Made by a program: the position numbers and the translations under genes. 9,952 bases of DNA from VBKO01 sp036393835 (GTDB taxonomy: Bacteria > Myxococcota > Myxococcia > Myxococcales > 40CM-4-68-19): positions 1-9,952 of the forward strand of contig DASWGI010000205.1 in NCBI GenBank assembly GCA_036393835.1. Direction: 5' to 3'. The notes below the pieces were generated by a model. It did not search any database and had not been told where the DNA came from. It saw nothing but the letters and a program-made list of their open reading frames with translations. Of this stretch, positions 1 to 6,698 are shown in pieces (positions within the stretch are counted from its first letter, which is position 1; each line of letters begins with the position of its first letter).

Positions 1-768
1 GCGCCGGTACGACTTGACCGCCTTGTAGCTCTTCTTCCCCTCGCCGCTGCCCAGGTAGAACTCGCGCACGTCCTCGTTGCTGCGCAGCTTCTCCGGATCG
101 CCTTCCAGCACGATCCGGCCGTTCTCCATGATGTACCCGAAATGCGCGATCGAGAGCGCCACGTTGGCGTTCTGCTCGACCAGCAGCATGGTGGTCTTCT
201 CCTCGGCGTTGATCTTCTGGATGATGCGGAAGATCTCCAGCACCAGGAGGGGCGCAAGGCCCAGCGACGGCTCGTCGAGCAGGATCAGCCGCGGCCGGGC
301 CATGAGCGCGCGGCTGATCGCCAGCATCTGCTGCTCGCCGCCGGAGAGGTAGCCGGCGATCTGCCTCCGCCGCTCGCGCAGGCGCGGGAAGTAGTCGAAG
401 CAGAGGTCGCGATCCCGCTTGAGCCCCGCCCGGTCCCGCCGCGTGTACCCGCCCATGGTCAGGTTCTCGTCCACGGTCAGGTCCTCGAACACGCGGCGGC
501 CTTCCATCACCTGGAAGACGCCGCGCCGCACGATCTGCTCCGGCTGCAGCTCGTCGATGCGCTCCCCGCCGAGCTCGATGGCGCCGTCGGTCACCTCGCC
601 CTCCTCGGCGCGCAAGAGGCCCGAGATGGCCTTCAGCGTGGTGCTCTTGCCCGCGCCGTTGGAGCCGAGGAGCGCGACGATCTTCCCGTCGGGCACCTCG
701 AGGGAGAGACCCTTCAGGACCAGGATGACGTCGTCGTAGATGACCTCGACGTTGCTGAGCCGGAGCAT
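1..768 (-). CDS. livF: HAAT-family ABC importer ATPase LivF (C-terminal end cut by window edge)
   Basis: Second nucleotide-binding subunit of a branched-chain-amino-acid-type (HAAT) ABC importer; it hydrolyses ATP on the cytoplasmic face of LivHM. The frame is open from the ATG at 768 to base 1, giving 256 residues. Visible motifs are Walker A GSNGAGKS (35-42), Q-loop Q86, signature LSGGE (141-145) and Walker B LILLDEP (161-167). The switch position reads LLVEQN, with Gln199 where many ABC ATPases have His; this is normal for LivF proteins. The end EFYLG plus a basic tail (GKKSYKAVKSYRR) resembles LivF proteins from operons that also carry an acyl-CoA ligase, so probably only a few residues lie outside the window. 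It starts 7 nt after the binding-protein stop and has no strong ribosome binding site, so translational coupling is likely. The family call is secure; the substrate is unknown. Confidence 0.95.
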   Translation of the reverse strand, partial: MLRLSNVEVIYDDVILVLKGLSLEVPDGKIVALLGSNGAGKSTTLKAISGLLRAEEGEVTDGAIELGGERIDELQPEQIVRRGVFQVMEGRRVFEDLTVDENLTMGGYTRRDRAGLKRDRDLCFDYFPRLRERRRQIAGYLSGGEQQMLAISRALMARPRLILLDEPSLGLAPLLVLEIFRIIQKINAEEKTTMLLVEQNANVALSIAHFGYIMENGRIVLEGDPEKLRSNEDVREFYLGSGEGKKSYKAVKSYRR

Positions 769-775
769 GGGGCGG

Positions 776-1963
776 CTACAACCCGAGCCACTCGGACTTG
801 CGGGGCATCTCGTACTCGGCCACCTTCGCCAGCTTGCCGCCCTTCACCTGGTAGATGGGCGTCTTGGTCGACGGCCGGTGGTCGGTCGGCGTGTACGTCA
901 CCGGCTCGGTGAGGCCGCCCAGGTCGAAGTCCTTGAACGTCTCCAGCGCCGCCTTGACGCCCTCGCCGGTGAGCGCCTTCGCCTTGTCCGCGCGCTTGAG
1001 GGCCTCGGTCCAGACGAGCACGTAGGTCCAGCCGCGCACGTACAACGCATCGTGCGTGTCCTGCGGATGGTTCTTCTGGTGGAACTCCATCAGGCGCTTC
1101 ATTCCGGACACCTTCTCGCCGAAGGGAACGTGCGGCATCACGCCCGTGACGCCCTCGGCTGCTTCCTTCGCGACCTGCGGGAGCGCCTCGCTGAATCCGT
1201 ACGGGTTGGACCCGAACTTGGTGGCGAGCCCGAGCTTCTTCGCGTCCCTCAAGATGGTCGAGACGCCGGTGGTGGTGACGTTGATGTAGGCGTAGTCGGC
1301 GCCCTTCTGCTTCATGTTGAGGAGCTGGGTGGTCGCGTCCTGGAACGCGCCGGGCACGATCTGCTCGTCCACCAGGTCGACGCCGATCTCCTTGCAGTAC
1401 CTCCGCCCGGCTTCGATCGGCGCCTTGCCGTACGCGTTGTCGCCGTAGAAGAAGGCCACCTTCGGGTTCCGCGACTTGTCCTTCCAGTCGTCCTTCACCC
1501 AGTGGAGCCAGGCGCGCAGCTGGTCGGAGTAGCTGGGCGCGACGAAGAAGTTGTACGGAGTCTTGGACGGGTCGGTCAGGTGCCCGGAGAACGAGGCGGA
1601 CAGGTAGGGGATCTTGTCCTGGTTCACCTGCGCCTTGAGCCCCTCGGTGTCGCCGGTGCCCCACCCGTTGATCATGACCACCTTGTCGTCGCCCACCATG
1701 CGCTTGTAGGCGGCGACCGCCTCCGGGATCTTGTAGCCGTAGTCCACGTCGACGAGGCGGATCTTCTTGCCGTTGATCCCGCCGTTGTCGTTGGTCCACG
1801 AAACGCCGTCGCGCACGCCTTGCGCGAACGGCTTGCCGACGTCCGAGGTGATGCCGGTCAGGTCGAAGATGCCGCCGACCTTGATCTCACCGCCAGCGGG
1901 GGCCTGCGCGCGAGCCGCCGCGGCCGCGCAGAGAACGAGCAGCGCCGTCCGGATCGAATGCAT
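776..1963 (-). CDS. livK: Periplasmic substrate-binding protein of the HAAT ABC importer (LivK-type, Peripla_BP_6)
   Basis: A 395-residue secreted ligand-binding protein that should capture the substrate in the periplasm and deliver it to LivHM. The N-terminus is a Sec signal peptide: Arg5, a hydrophobic core LLVLCAAAAA (8-17) and an A-R-A cleavage site before Gln20. The mature protein opens with EIKVGGIFDLTGITSDVGKP, the typical first strand and ligand-loop of type I binding proteins. Other family-like stretches are the NDNGGINGKKIRL region (58-70), the AFFYGDNAYGK segment (170-180), a VPGAFQDATTQL segment (203-214) and the TGEGVKAALETF region near 332-343. There is no lipobox, so it is soluble rather than lipid-anchored. 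The start is fixed by a strong Shine-Dalgarno (AAGGAGG) just upstream, the best in the operon, which fits the need for excess binding protein. It sits between livM and livF. Ligand identity cannot be read from the sequence; the neighbouring CoA ligase argues for a carboxylic acid. Confidence 0.93.
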   Translation of the reverse strand: MHSIRTALLVLCAAAAARAQAPAGGEIKVGGIFDLTGITSDVGKPFAQGVRDGVSWTNDNGGINGKKIRLVDVDYGYKIPEAVAAYKRMVGDDKVVMINGWGTGDTEGLKAQVNQDKIPYLSASFSGHLTDPSKTPYNFFVAPSYSDQLRAWLHWVKDDWKDKSRNPKVAFFYGDNAYGKAPIEAGRRYCKEIGVDLVDEQIVPGAFQDATTQLLNMKQKGADYAYINVTTTGVSTILRDAKKLGLATKFGSNPYGFSEALPQVAKEAAEGVTGVMPHVPFGEKVSGMKRLMEFHQKNHPQDTHDALYVRGWTYVLVWTEALKRADKAKALTGEGVKAALETFKDFDLGGLTEPVTYTPTDHRPSTKTPIYQVKGGKLAKVAEYEMPRKSEWLGL

Positions 1964-1969
1964 GGGACT

Positions 1970-1976
1970 CCTCCTT
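1970..1976 (-). promoter_or_regulatory. Strong ribosome binding site of the binding-protein gene
   Basis: On the minus strand AAGGAGG lies 6 nt before the ATG at 1963, in the 17-nt gap after the livM stop. It is a near-perfect anti-16S match, stronger than any other site in this operon. It fixes the start and suggests elevated translation of the periplasmic protein relative to the permeases. Confidence 0.8.
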
Positions 1977-1980
1977 GAGG

Positions 1981-3021
1981 TCAGTACGAGAAAGGATACA
2001 GCCGGAAGTAGTTGCGGATGCGCCTAAAGCGCGCCGCCAGCCCGTCGGGCTCGAAGATGAGGAACAGGACGATGGTGATGCCGAACACGCCGAGCTTGAG
2101 CGGCGCGAAGAGCTGCACCAGCGCGGGGAATTGCCCGGAGAGCGCGCTGGTGAGAAGGCGCAGCACCTCCGGCAGGAGCGTCAAGAAGATCGCGCCCAGG
2201 ATCGAGCCGAGCACGCTCCCCAGGCCGCCGATGATGATCATCCCCAGCTGGTCGATGGCCAGCGAGAGCGGAAAGTTCTCCGGGCTGATGATCCGGGCGT
2301 GGTAGGCGAGCAGCGATCCCGCGACGCCCACGTAGAAGGAGCTGACCCCGAACGCGAGCACCTTGAAGCGGAACACCTGGACGCCCATCACCTCGGCGGA
2401 GATGTCCTGGTCGCGAATGGCGACGAACGCCTTCCCGACGCGCGTGCGGAAGAGGTTCTTCGCGAACCACAGGGTGAGGATGCACACAGGAAGGATGAGG
2501 AAGGCGAGGGTGCGATCGTTCGCCAGCGCGAGGCCGAACACCGACGGCGGCGGCACGCTGGTACCGTTCACGCCGCCCGTCACCGAGTCCCAGTGCGTGA
2601 CCGCGAACTCGACGATGAAGTGGGCCGCCAGGGTGGCCATGGCGAGGTAGAGGCCCTTGAGGCGCAGCGAGGGGACGCCGAACACCATCCCCGCCAGGGC
2701 CGCCAGGATCCCCGACGCCGGAATGACGGCGAAGAACGGCACGCCGTGCGCGGCGAGGTACGCGGTCGAGTACGCGCCGATGGCGAGGAACGCCGCGTTT
2801 CCGAGCGAGATCTGCCCGGTGAACCCGGTGAGGATGTTGAGGCCGGTGGCGGCGATGACCGCGATCGCGGCGCGGTTCAGCACGTCGAGCCAGTACGACG
2901 AGCCGACGAGCGGCACCGCGAACAGCACCACCAGGAAGACGGCGAGCACGCGGCGCGCGCGGGCCGTGTCGAAGATGGCCATGTCCGCGCGGTAGCTGGT
3001 GTGGAACTCGCCGCTGCGCAT
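1981..3021 (-). CDS. livM: HAAT ABC importer permease LivM
   Basis: A 346-residue inner-membrane permease that pairs with LivH to form the translocation path. Hydrophobic segments fall at about 25-40, 47-66, 72-92, 95-115, 122-140, 171-187, 220-240, 256-285 and 305-323. Family motifs are GLNILTGFTGQISLGNAAF (60-78), the cytoplasmic ATPase-contact loop FVAIRDQDISAEVMGV (199-214), IIGGLGSVLGSILGA (263-277) and the C-terminal EPDGL (324-328). Translation probably starts at the ATG at 3021, one base after the livH stop. An internal ATG at 2982 (MAIFD) is an alternative that would remove 13 hydrophilic residues; neither has a strong ribosome binding site, and coupling to livH favours the upstream one. 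The tail RNYFRLYPFSY is aromatic-rich. The subunit call is certain; the transported compound is not. Confidence 0.95.
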   Translation of the reverse strand: MRSGEFHTSYRADMAIFDTARARRVLAVFLVVLFAVPLVGSSYWLDVLNRAAIAVIAATGLNILTGFTGQISLGNAAFLAIGAYSTAYLAAHGVPFFAVIPASGILAALAGMVFGVPSLRLKGLYLAMATLAAHFIVEFAVTHWDSVTGGVNGTSVPPPSVFGLALANDRTLAFLILPVCILTLWFAKNLFRTRVGKAFVAIRDQDISAEVMGVQVFRFKVLAFGVSSFYVGVAGSLLAYHARIISPENFPLSLAIDQLGMIIIGGLGSVLGSILGAIFLTLLPEVLRLLTSALSGQFPALVQLFAPLKLGVFGITIVLFLIFEPDGLAARFRRIRNYFRLYPFSY

Positions 3022-3022
3022 G

Positions 3023-3907
3023 TCAAACCCGCTCGATCCGGACCTTGCCGAACAGGCCGTAGGGCCGGACCATGAGGATGAGCACCAGCGCCACGAAAGG
3101 GGCGACTTCCTTCACCCCGCCGCCGAACACGGGGTCGAGGTAGCCGCCGGAGAGGTTCTCGAGCACGCCGATGAGCAGGCCGCCGAGGATGGCGCCGCCG
3201 ATGCTGTCCAGGCCGCCCACGATCACCGCCGGCAGCACCTTGAGCCCGAGGATGGCGAGCGACCCGTCCACGCCGCCGCGCATGGTGGCGAGGAGGATCC
3301 CTCCGATCGCCGACACCACCGCGGCGATGCTCCACGAGAGAGCGAAGATCCGGCGCACCGAGATGCCCATCGAGAGCGCCACCTGCTGCGAGTCCGCGGT
3401 GGCGCGCATGGCGATGCCCGGGCGCGCGTACTTGAAGAACAGCGTCAGCACCACCAGCAGCACCGCCACGCATCCGGCGCTGTACAGGTACCCGCGCGCG
3501 ATCGGCAGCGGCCCGAGTTGGATCGGGTCGAGCGAGAAAACGGACGGCAGCGGCCGCGTGTCGGTCCCCCAGATCCCCTGCACGATGGCGCGCAGCAGGC
3601 TGGAGAGGCCGAGGGTCACCATGATCACCGAGATGATCGGCTCGCCGATGAGCGGGCGCAGCACCAGGCGCTCGAGCACGAGGCCGAGGATGGCGGAGAA
3701 CGCGAAGGTGAGCAGCAGGGCGGCGCCGATCGGCGCGTGCGCGCTGGAGATGGCCAGGAAGACGTAGGCGCCGAGCAGCAGGAACTCGCCCTGCGCGAAG
3801 TTCAGGATGCCGCTCGATTTGAAGATGATGACGAAGCCGAGCGCGACCAGCGAATAGATGCTGCCCACCACCAGGCCGTTGAGCAGGACCTGGAGGAAGA
3901 ACTCCAT
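3023..3907 (-). CDS. livH: HAAT ABC importer permease LivH
   Basis: A 294-residue inner-membrane permease, partner of LivM. It begins MEFFLQVLLNGLVVGSIYSL, the classic LivH N-terminus. It then shows FVIIFKSSGILNFAQGEFLLLGAY (25-48), the ATPase-contact loop GIAMRATADSQQVALSMGI (164-182), the glycine-rich VGGLDSIGGAILGGLLIG (230-247) and the usual ending RPYGLFG (281-287). About eight hydrophobic segments are present. The frame is open far upstream through the ligase gene, so the start is decided by motif and by a GGAGG Shine-Dalgarno (3914-3918) 6 nt before the ATG. That ATG shares its A with the stop of the ligase gene (TGATG). This overlap implies that ligase and permease are translated in a coupled way. 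Length is normal for the family. Confidence 0.95.
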   Translation of the reverse strand: MEFFLQVLLNGLVVGSIYSLVALGFVIIFKSSGILNFAQGEFLLLGAYVFLAISSAHAPIGAALLLTFAFSAILGLVLERLVLRPLIGEPIISVIMVTLGLSSLLRAIVQGIWGTDTRPLPSVFSLDPIQLGPLPIARGYLYSAGCVAVLLVVLTLFFKYARPGIAMRATADSQQVALSMGISVRRIFALSWSIAAVVSAIGGILLATMRGGVDGSLAILGLKVLPAVIVGGLDSIGGAILGGLLIGVLENLSGGYLDPVFGGGVKEVAPFVALVLILMVRPYGLFGKVRIERV

Positions 3908-5826
3908 CACGCCCCTCCCGCTTCGAGCCGGCGCACCGAGAGGTTGGCCTGGATGCGCGCGGTCTTCCCGTCCTGGAACCGGATGGTGGTGTCGATGGCG
4001 ATGCGCTCCTCGTCGCCGTAGAGCGCCGAGATGATCCCGCGGTAGCGCTCCTCCACGAACCCGCGCCGCACTTTGCGCGTGCGCGTCAGCTCCTCGTCGT
4101 CGGCGTCCAGCTCCTTGTAGAGCAGCACGAACTTGCGGATGCGCGCCGCGCCGGGGAGCGTCTCGTTGACCCGGTCGATCTCCGTCTGCAACAGGTCGTA
4201 GACCTGCGCCTTGGCCGAGAGATCGGTGTAAGTGGTGTACGAGATCTTCTGCTTCTCGGCCCACTTCCCCACCACCGCCGAGTCGATGCAGAGGAGCGCG
4301 GTCAGATAGGGCCGATCCTGGCCCATCACCACGGCTTCCTTCACGTAAGGCGAGAACTTGAGCCGGTTCTCGATGTACTGGGGCGAGAACCGCGTTCCGT
4401 CGGCGAGCCGGAGCACGTCCTTGAGGCGGTCGATCACGACCAACTGGCCGTCCTCCTCCAGGTAGCCCGCGTCGCCGGAGTGCAGCCAGCCGTCCGAGAG
4501 CGCCTCGCGCGTCGCGGCCTCGTTCTTGTAGTAGCCGAGGAACACCGACGGGCTGCGCGAGAGGATCTCGCCTCGTTCGCTGATCCGCACCTCGGTGCCG
4601 GGAATGGGCTTGCCCACCGTGTGGAACTTGATGGCGTCGTCCGGGTGGATGCAGGAGATCCCACTGATCTCCGTCTGCCCGTAGATCTGCTTGAGCCGCA
4701 CGCCCATCGCGTGGAAGAAGCGGAACACGTCGGGGCCGAGCGCCGCGCCGCCGGTGGTGCCGCTGCGCAGGTGGAGCAGCCCGAGCCGGTCCTTGAGCGC
4801 GCGGAAGAGAAGCAGGTCCGCGAAGAGGTACAGCGCGCGCCACAGGAGCGGCACGCGGCCGTGCTTCAGCCGCAGGTCCGCGGTCTTGTACCCCACCGGC
4901 ATCAGGCGCTCGTACAGGAAGCGCTTGAGCGGCGTGGTGTCCATGATCTTCACCTGCACGGTCGAGTTGAGCCCCTCCCAGATGCGCGGCGGGGCGAACA
5001 GCACGTGCGGGCCGATCTCGCGGATGTCGTGCAGGGCCGTCTCGGGCTCCTCGGGGAAGTTCACCGTGAAGCCGATGGCCAGCGCGGTGGCGACGGACAT
5101 CATCTGCTCGCCGATCCACGCGAGCGGCAGGAAGGAGACGAACTCGTCGCCGGGCTTGCGCGGGTCCACCTGGTGGAGGCTCAGCGCCATCGTGAGCAGG
5201 TTCTGGAAGGAGAGCATCGCTCCCTTGGGCTGCCCCGTGGTGCCCGATGTGTAGCAGATCATCGCCAGGTCGCCGCCGCCGCCTCGAGCGACGTTCTCGT
5301 CGTACAGGCCCGGCTTCTCCTTCGCGAGCGCGCGGCCGCGGACCTCCACCTCGGAGAAGGAGAGCAGCTTCTCGTGCCGGTACCGGCGCAGGCCGCGCGG
5401 GTCGGAGTAGACGACGTACGCGACCTTGGGGAGCTGGTCGATCATCCCCAGGATCTTGTCGACCTGCTCCTGGTCCTCGGCGACGATGAAGCGCGCGTCG
5501 GAGTGGTCGATGACGAACCCTACCTCGGTCAGGTTGGAGTCTTGATAGATGCCGACCGACGCGGCGCCGGCGGCCTGCGCGGCCAGCTCCGCGATCACCC
5601 ACTCGGGCCGGTTGTCGCCGATGATGGCCACCTTCCCGCCGCGCGCAAGGCCCAGCGAGACGAGCCCCAGCGAGAAGTCGCGCACGCGCTCCTGGCAGGC
5701 GCGCCAGCTGGTCTCGCGCCAGATGCCGAGGTCCTTCTCGCGCAGCGCGGCACGCCCGCCCAGCCGCTCGGCGTTGCGCGCCAGCAGCTTGGGGAAGGTG
5801 TCCGCTCCGCCGAGCGCATCCGTCAC
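3907..5826 (-). CDS. AMP-forming acyl-CoA ligase (long-chain fatty acid / aryl-CoA synthetase type) embedded in the transporter operon
   Basis: A 639-residue member of the ANL adenylating superfamily; it should activate a carboxylic acid with ATP to an acyl-AMP and then form the CoA thioester. Motifs in order are the ATP P-loop YTSGTTGQPKG (192-202), LPLAWIGEQ (233-241), the substrate-pocket segment VLFAPPRIWEGL (275-286), YGQTE (382-386), the nucleotide-binding LHSGDAGYLEEDG (448-460) and the hinge DRLKD (466-470). Lys585 in TRTRKVRRGF is the likely C-terminal catalytic lysine. A hydrophobic stretch at about 328-350 could sit against the membrane, as inferred for related ligases. The GTG start overlaps the livG stop by 4 nt (GTGA) and has GGGAGG 7 nt upstream. 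The position between livG and livH points to activation of whatever the transporter imports. It most resembles bacterial long-chain acyl-CoA synthetases, but chain length or aromatic specificity cannot be told by eye. Confidence 0.93.
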   Translation of the reverse strand: MTDALGGADTFPKLLARNAERLGGRAALREKDLGIWRETSWRACQERVRDFSLGLVSLGLARGGKVAIIGDNRPEWVIAELAAQAAGAASVGIYQDSNLTEVGFVIDHSDARFIVAEDQEQVDKILGMIDQLPKVAYVVYSDPRGLRRYRHEKLLSFSEVEVRGRALAKEKPGLYDENVARGGGGDLAMICYTSGTTGQPKGAMLSFQNLLTMALSLHQVDPRKPGDEFVSFLPLAWIGEQMMSVATALAIGFTVNFPEEPETALHDIREIGPHVLFAPPRIWEGLNSTVQVKIMDTTPLKRFLYERLMPVGYKTADLRLKHGRVPLLWRALYLFADLLLFRALKDRLGLLHLRSGTTGGAALGPDVFRFFHAMGVRLKQIYGQTEISGISCIHPDDAIKFHTVGKPIPGTEVRISERGEILSRSPSVFLGYYKNEAATREALSDGWLHSGDAGYLEEDGQLVVIDRLKDVLRLADGTRFSPQYIENRLKFSPYVKEAVVMGQDRPYLTALLCIDSAVVGKWAEKQKISYTTYTDLSAKAQVYDLLQTEIDRVNETLPGAARIRKFVLLYKELDADDEELTRTRKVRRGFVEERYRGIISALYGDEERIAIDTTIRFQDGKTARIQANLSVRRLEAGGA

Positions 5827-6593
5827 GCGGCGGCCTCCCCGCCGAGGTAGGCGAGCTGCACCTCGCGGCTCTGCTGCACCTCCTCGGGAGTCCCGTCGGC
5901 GATCTTCTGGCCGAAGTTGAGCACCACGACCCGGTGGGAGAGATCCATAACCACGCCCATGTCGTGCTCGATCATGAGGATGGTGGTGCCGCGCTCCTCG
6001 TTGATGTCGAGGATGAAGCGAGCCATGTCCTCCTTCTCCTCCGCGTTCATGCCCGCCATCGGCTCGTCCAGCAGCAGGAGCCGCGGCTCGAGTGCGAGCG
6101 CGCGCCCCAGCTCGACCCTCTTCTGCAGGCCGTACGCGAGCGTGTGCACCACCTGCTTGCGCACCGGCTCGATCTCGAGGAAGTCGATGATCTGCTCGAT
6201 GTGCCCGCGGTCCCGGATCTCCTCGCGCTCCCCCAGCCCGTAGTAGAGCCCGCCGCCCAGCACGCCGGTCTTCTGGTGGCAGTGGCGCCCGATGAGCAGG
6301 TTGTCGAGCACCGTCATGCCCTTGAACAGCGCGATGTTCTGGAAGGTGCGCGCGATGGCCAGCCGCGTGCGGGCGGCGGGCCGCAGGTGCGTCACGTCGG
6401 CGCCGTCGAACCGGATGGTGCCCTTCTGCGGGCGGTAGACGCCGCTGATGCAGTTGAGCAGGCTGGTCTTGCCCGCGCCGTTCGGTCCGATGATGGCGGA
6501 AATGGCGCCGGGCTCGACCGCGAAGCTGACGTCCTGCAGCGCCGTCACGCCGCCGAACCGCAGCGACAGATGGGCGATCTCGAGCAGCGCCAT
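5823..6593 (-). CDS. livG: HAAT-family ABC importer ATPase LivG; first gene of the operon
   Basis: A 256-residue cytoplasmic ATPase that pairs with LivF to drive the importer. Motifs are Walker A GPNGAGKT (36-43), Q-loop Q85 in RTFQNIALF, signature region LAYGLQKRVELGRAL (152-166), Walker B LLLLDEPMAGMN (172-183) and switch His210 in IEHDMGVVMDL. The signature lacks the classical LSGGQ, but YG(L/Q)Q-type variants are usual in LivG, so this is not a defect. The insertion around 103-130 (HCHQKTGVLGGGLYYGLGE) is also the LivG-type arm. The ATG at 6593 has GAGGAA at 6599-6604 as Shine-Dalgarno. It is the first gene of the six-gene unit, so the operon promoter should lie in the divergent gap to its right. 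Its stop overlaps the ligase start by 4 nt. Confidence 0.96.
   Translation of the reverse strand: MALLEIAHLSLRFGGVTALQDVSFAVEPGAISAIIGPNGAGKTSLLNCISGVYRPQKGTIRFDGADVTHLRPAARTRLAIARTFQNIALFKGMTVLDNLLIGRHCHQKTGVLGGGLYYGLGEREEIRDRGHIEQIIDFLEIEPVRKQVVHTLAYGLQKRVELGRALALEPRLLLLDEPMAGMNAEEKEDMARFILDINEERGTTILMIEHDMGVVMDLSHRVVVLNFGQKIADGTPEEVQQSREVQLAYLGGEAAA
5834..5839 (-). promoter_or_regulatory. Ribosome binding site supporting the GTG start of the acyl-CoA ligase
   Basis: On the minus strand GGGAGG lies inside the end of livG, 7 nt before the GTG at 5826. No ATG occurs nearby in that frame, so this site together with the GTGA overlap decides the start. Confidence 0.65.
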
Positions 6594-6698
6594 CTTTGTT
6601 CCTCGGGCGCGGTGGCAGGGCGCGGCCAGATACAGCGGGCGCGTACTCTAGCAGGGGTACGACGTTCGCAGTAAGAGCCGGCGCGGTAGACTGCGGCC
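6594..6698. promoter_or_regulatory. Divergent intergenic region between the transporter operon and the aminotransferase
   Basis: This 105-bp gap must hold the start signals for livG leftward and probably for the aminotransferase rightward. Leftward, an extended -10-like TGCTAGAGT (TAGAGT at 6645-6650 on the minus strand) would give a leader of about 45 nt, but no good -35 is seen. Rightward, TTCGCA (6665-6670), a 16-bp spacer and TAGACT (6687-6692) match the sigma-70 consensus at 4 of 6 positions each. An inverted repeat CGTAC-N10-GTACG (6642-6646 and 6657-6661) overlaps the leftward -10 and could be an operator. All of these are short matches that could arise by chance. Confidence 0.35.

Noticed and set aside
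160..180. LivF has Gln instead of the switch His
   Set aside because: The LVEQN form is usual in LivF-type ATPases.
740..1978. Long plus-strand open frame opposite the binding protein (412 codons)
   Set aside because: Antisense shadow: composition is Arg/Val/His/Asp-rich with no domain, and the minus strand holds a clear binding protein with signal peptide and Shine-Dalgarno.
3023..5602. 859-codon minus-strand frame suggesting a fusion to LivH
   Set aside because: Only the last 294 residues look like protein. The upstream part is an out-of-frame reading of the ligase gene, and LivH has its own ATG and Shine-Dalgarno at 3907.
4480..5850. Long plus-strand open frame opposite the acyl-CoA ligase (456 codons)
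   Set aside because: Low-complexity His/Arg/Glu-rich translation typical of the complement of high-GC genes; the ligase on the other strand has all ANL motifs.
6100..6140. LivG lacks the canonical LSGGQ signature (reads LAYGLQK)
   Set aside because: YG(L/Q)Q-type signature variants are normal in LivG; not a sign of inactivation.
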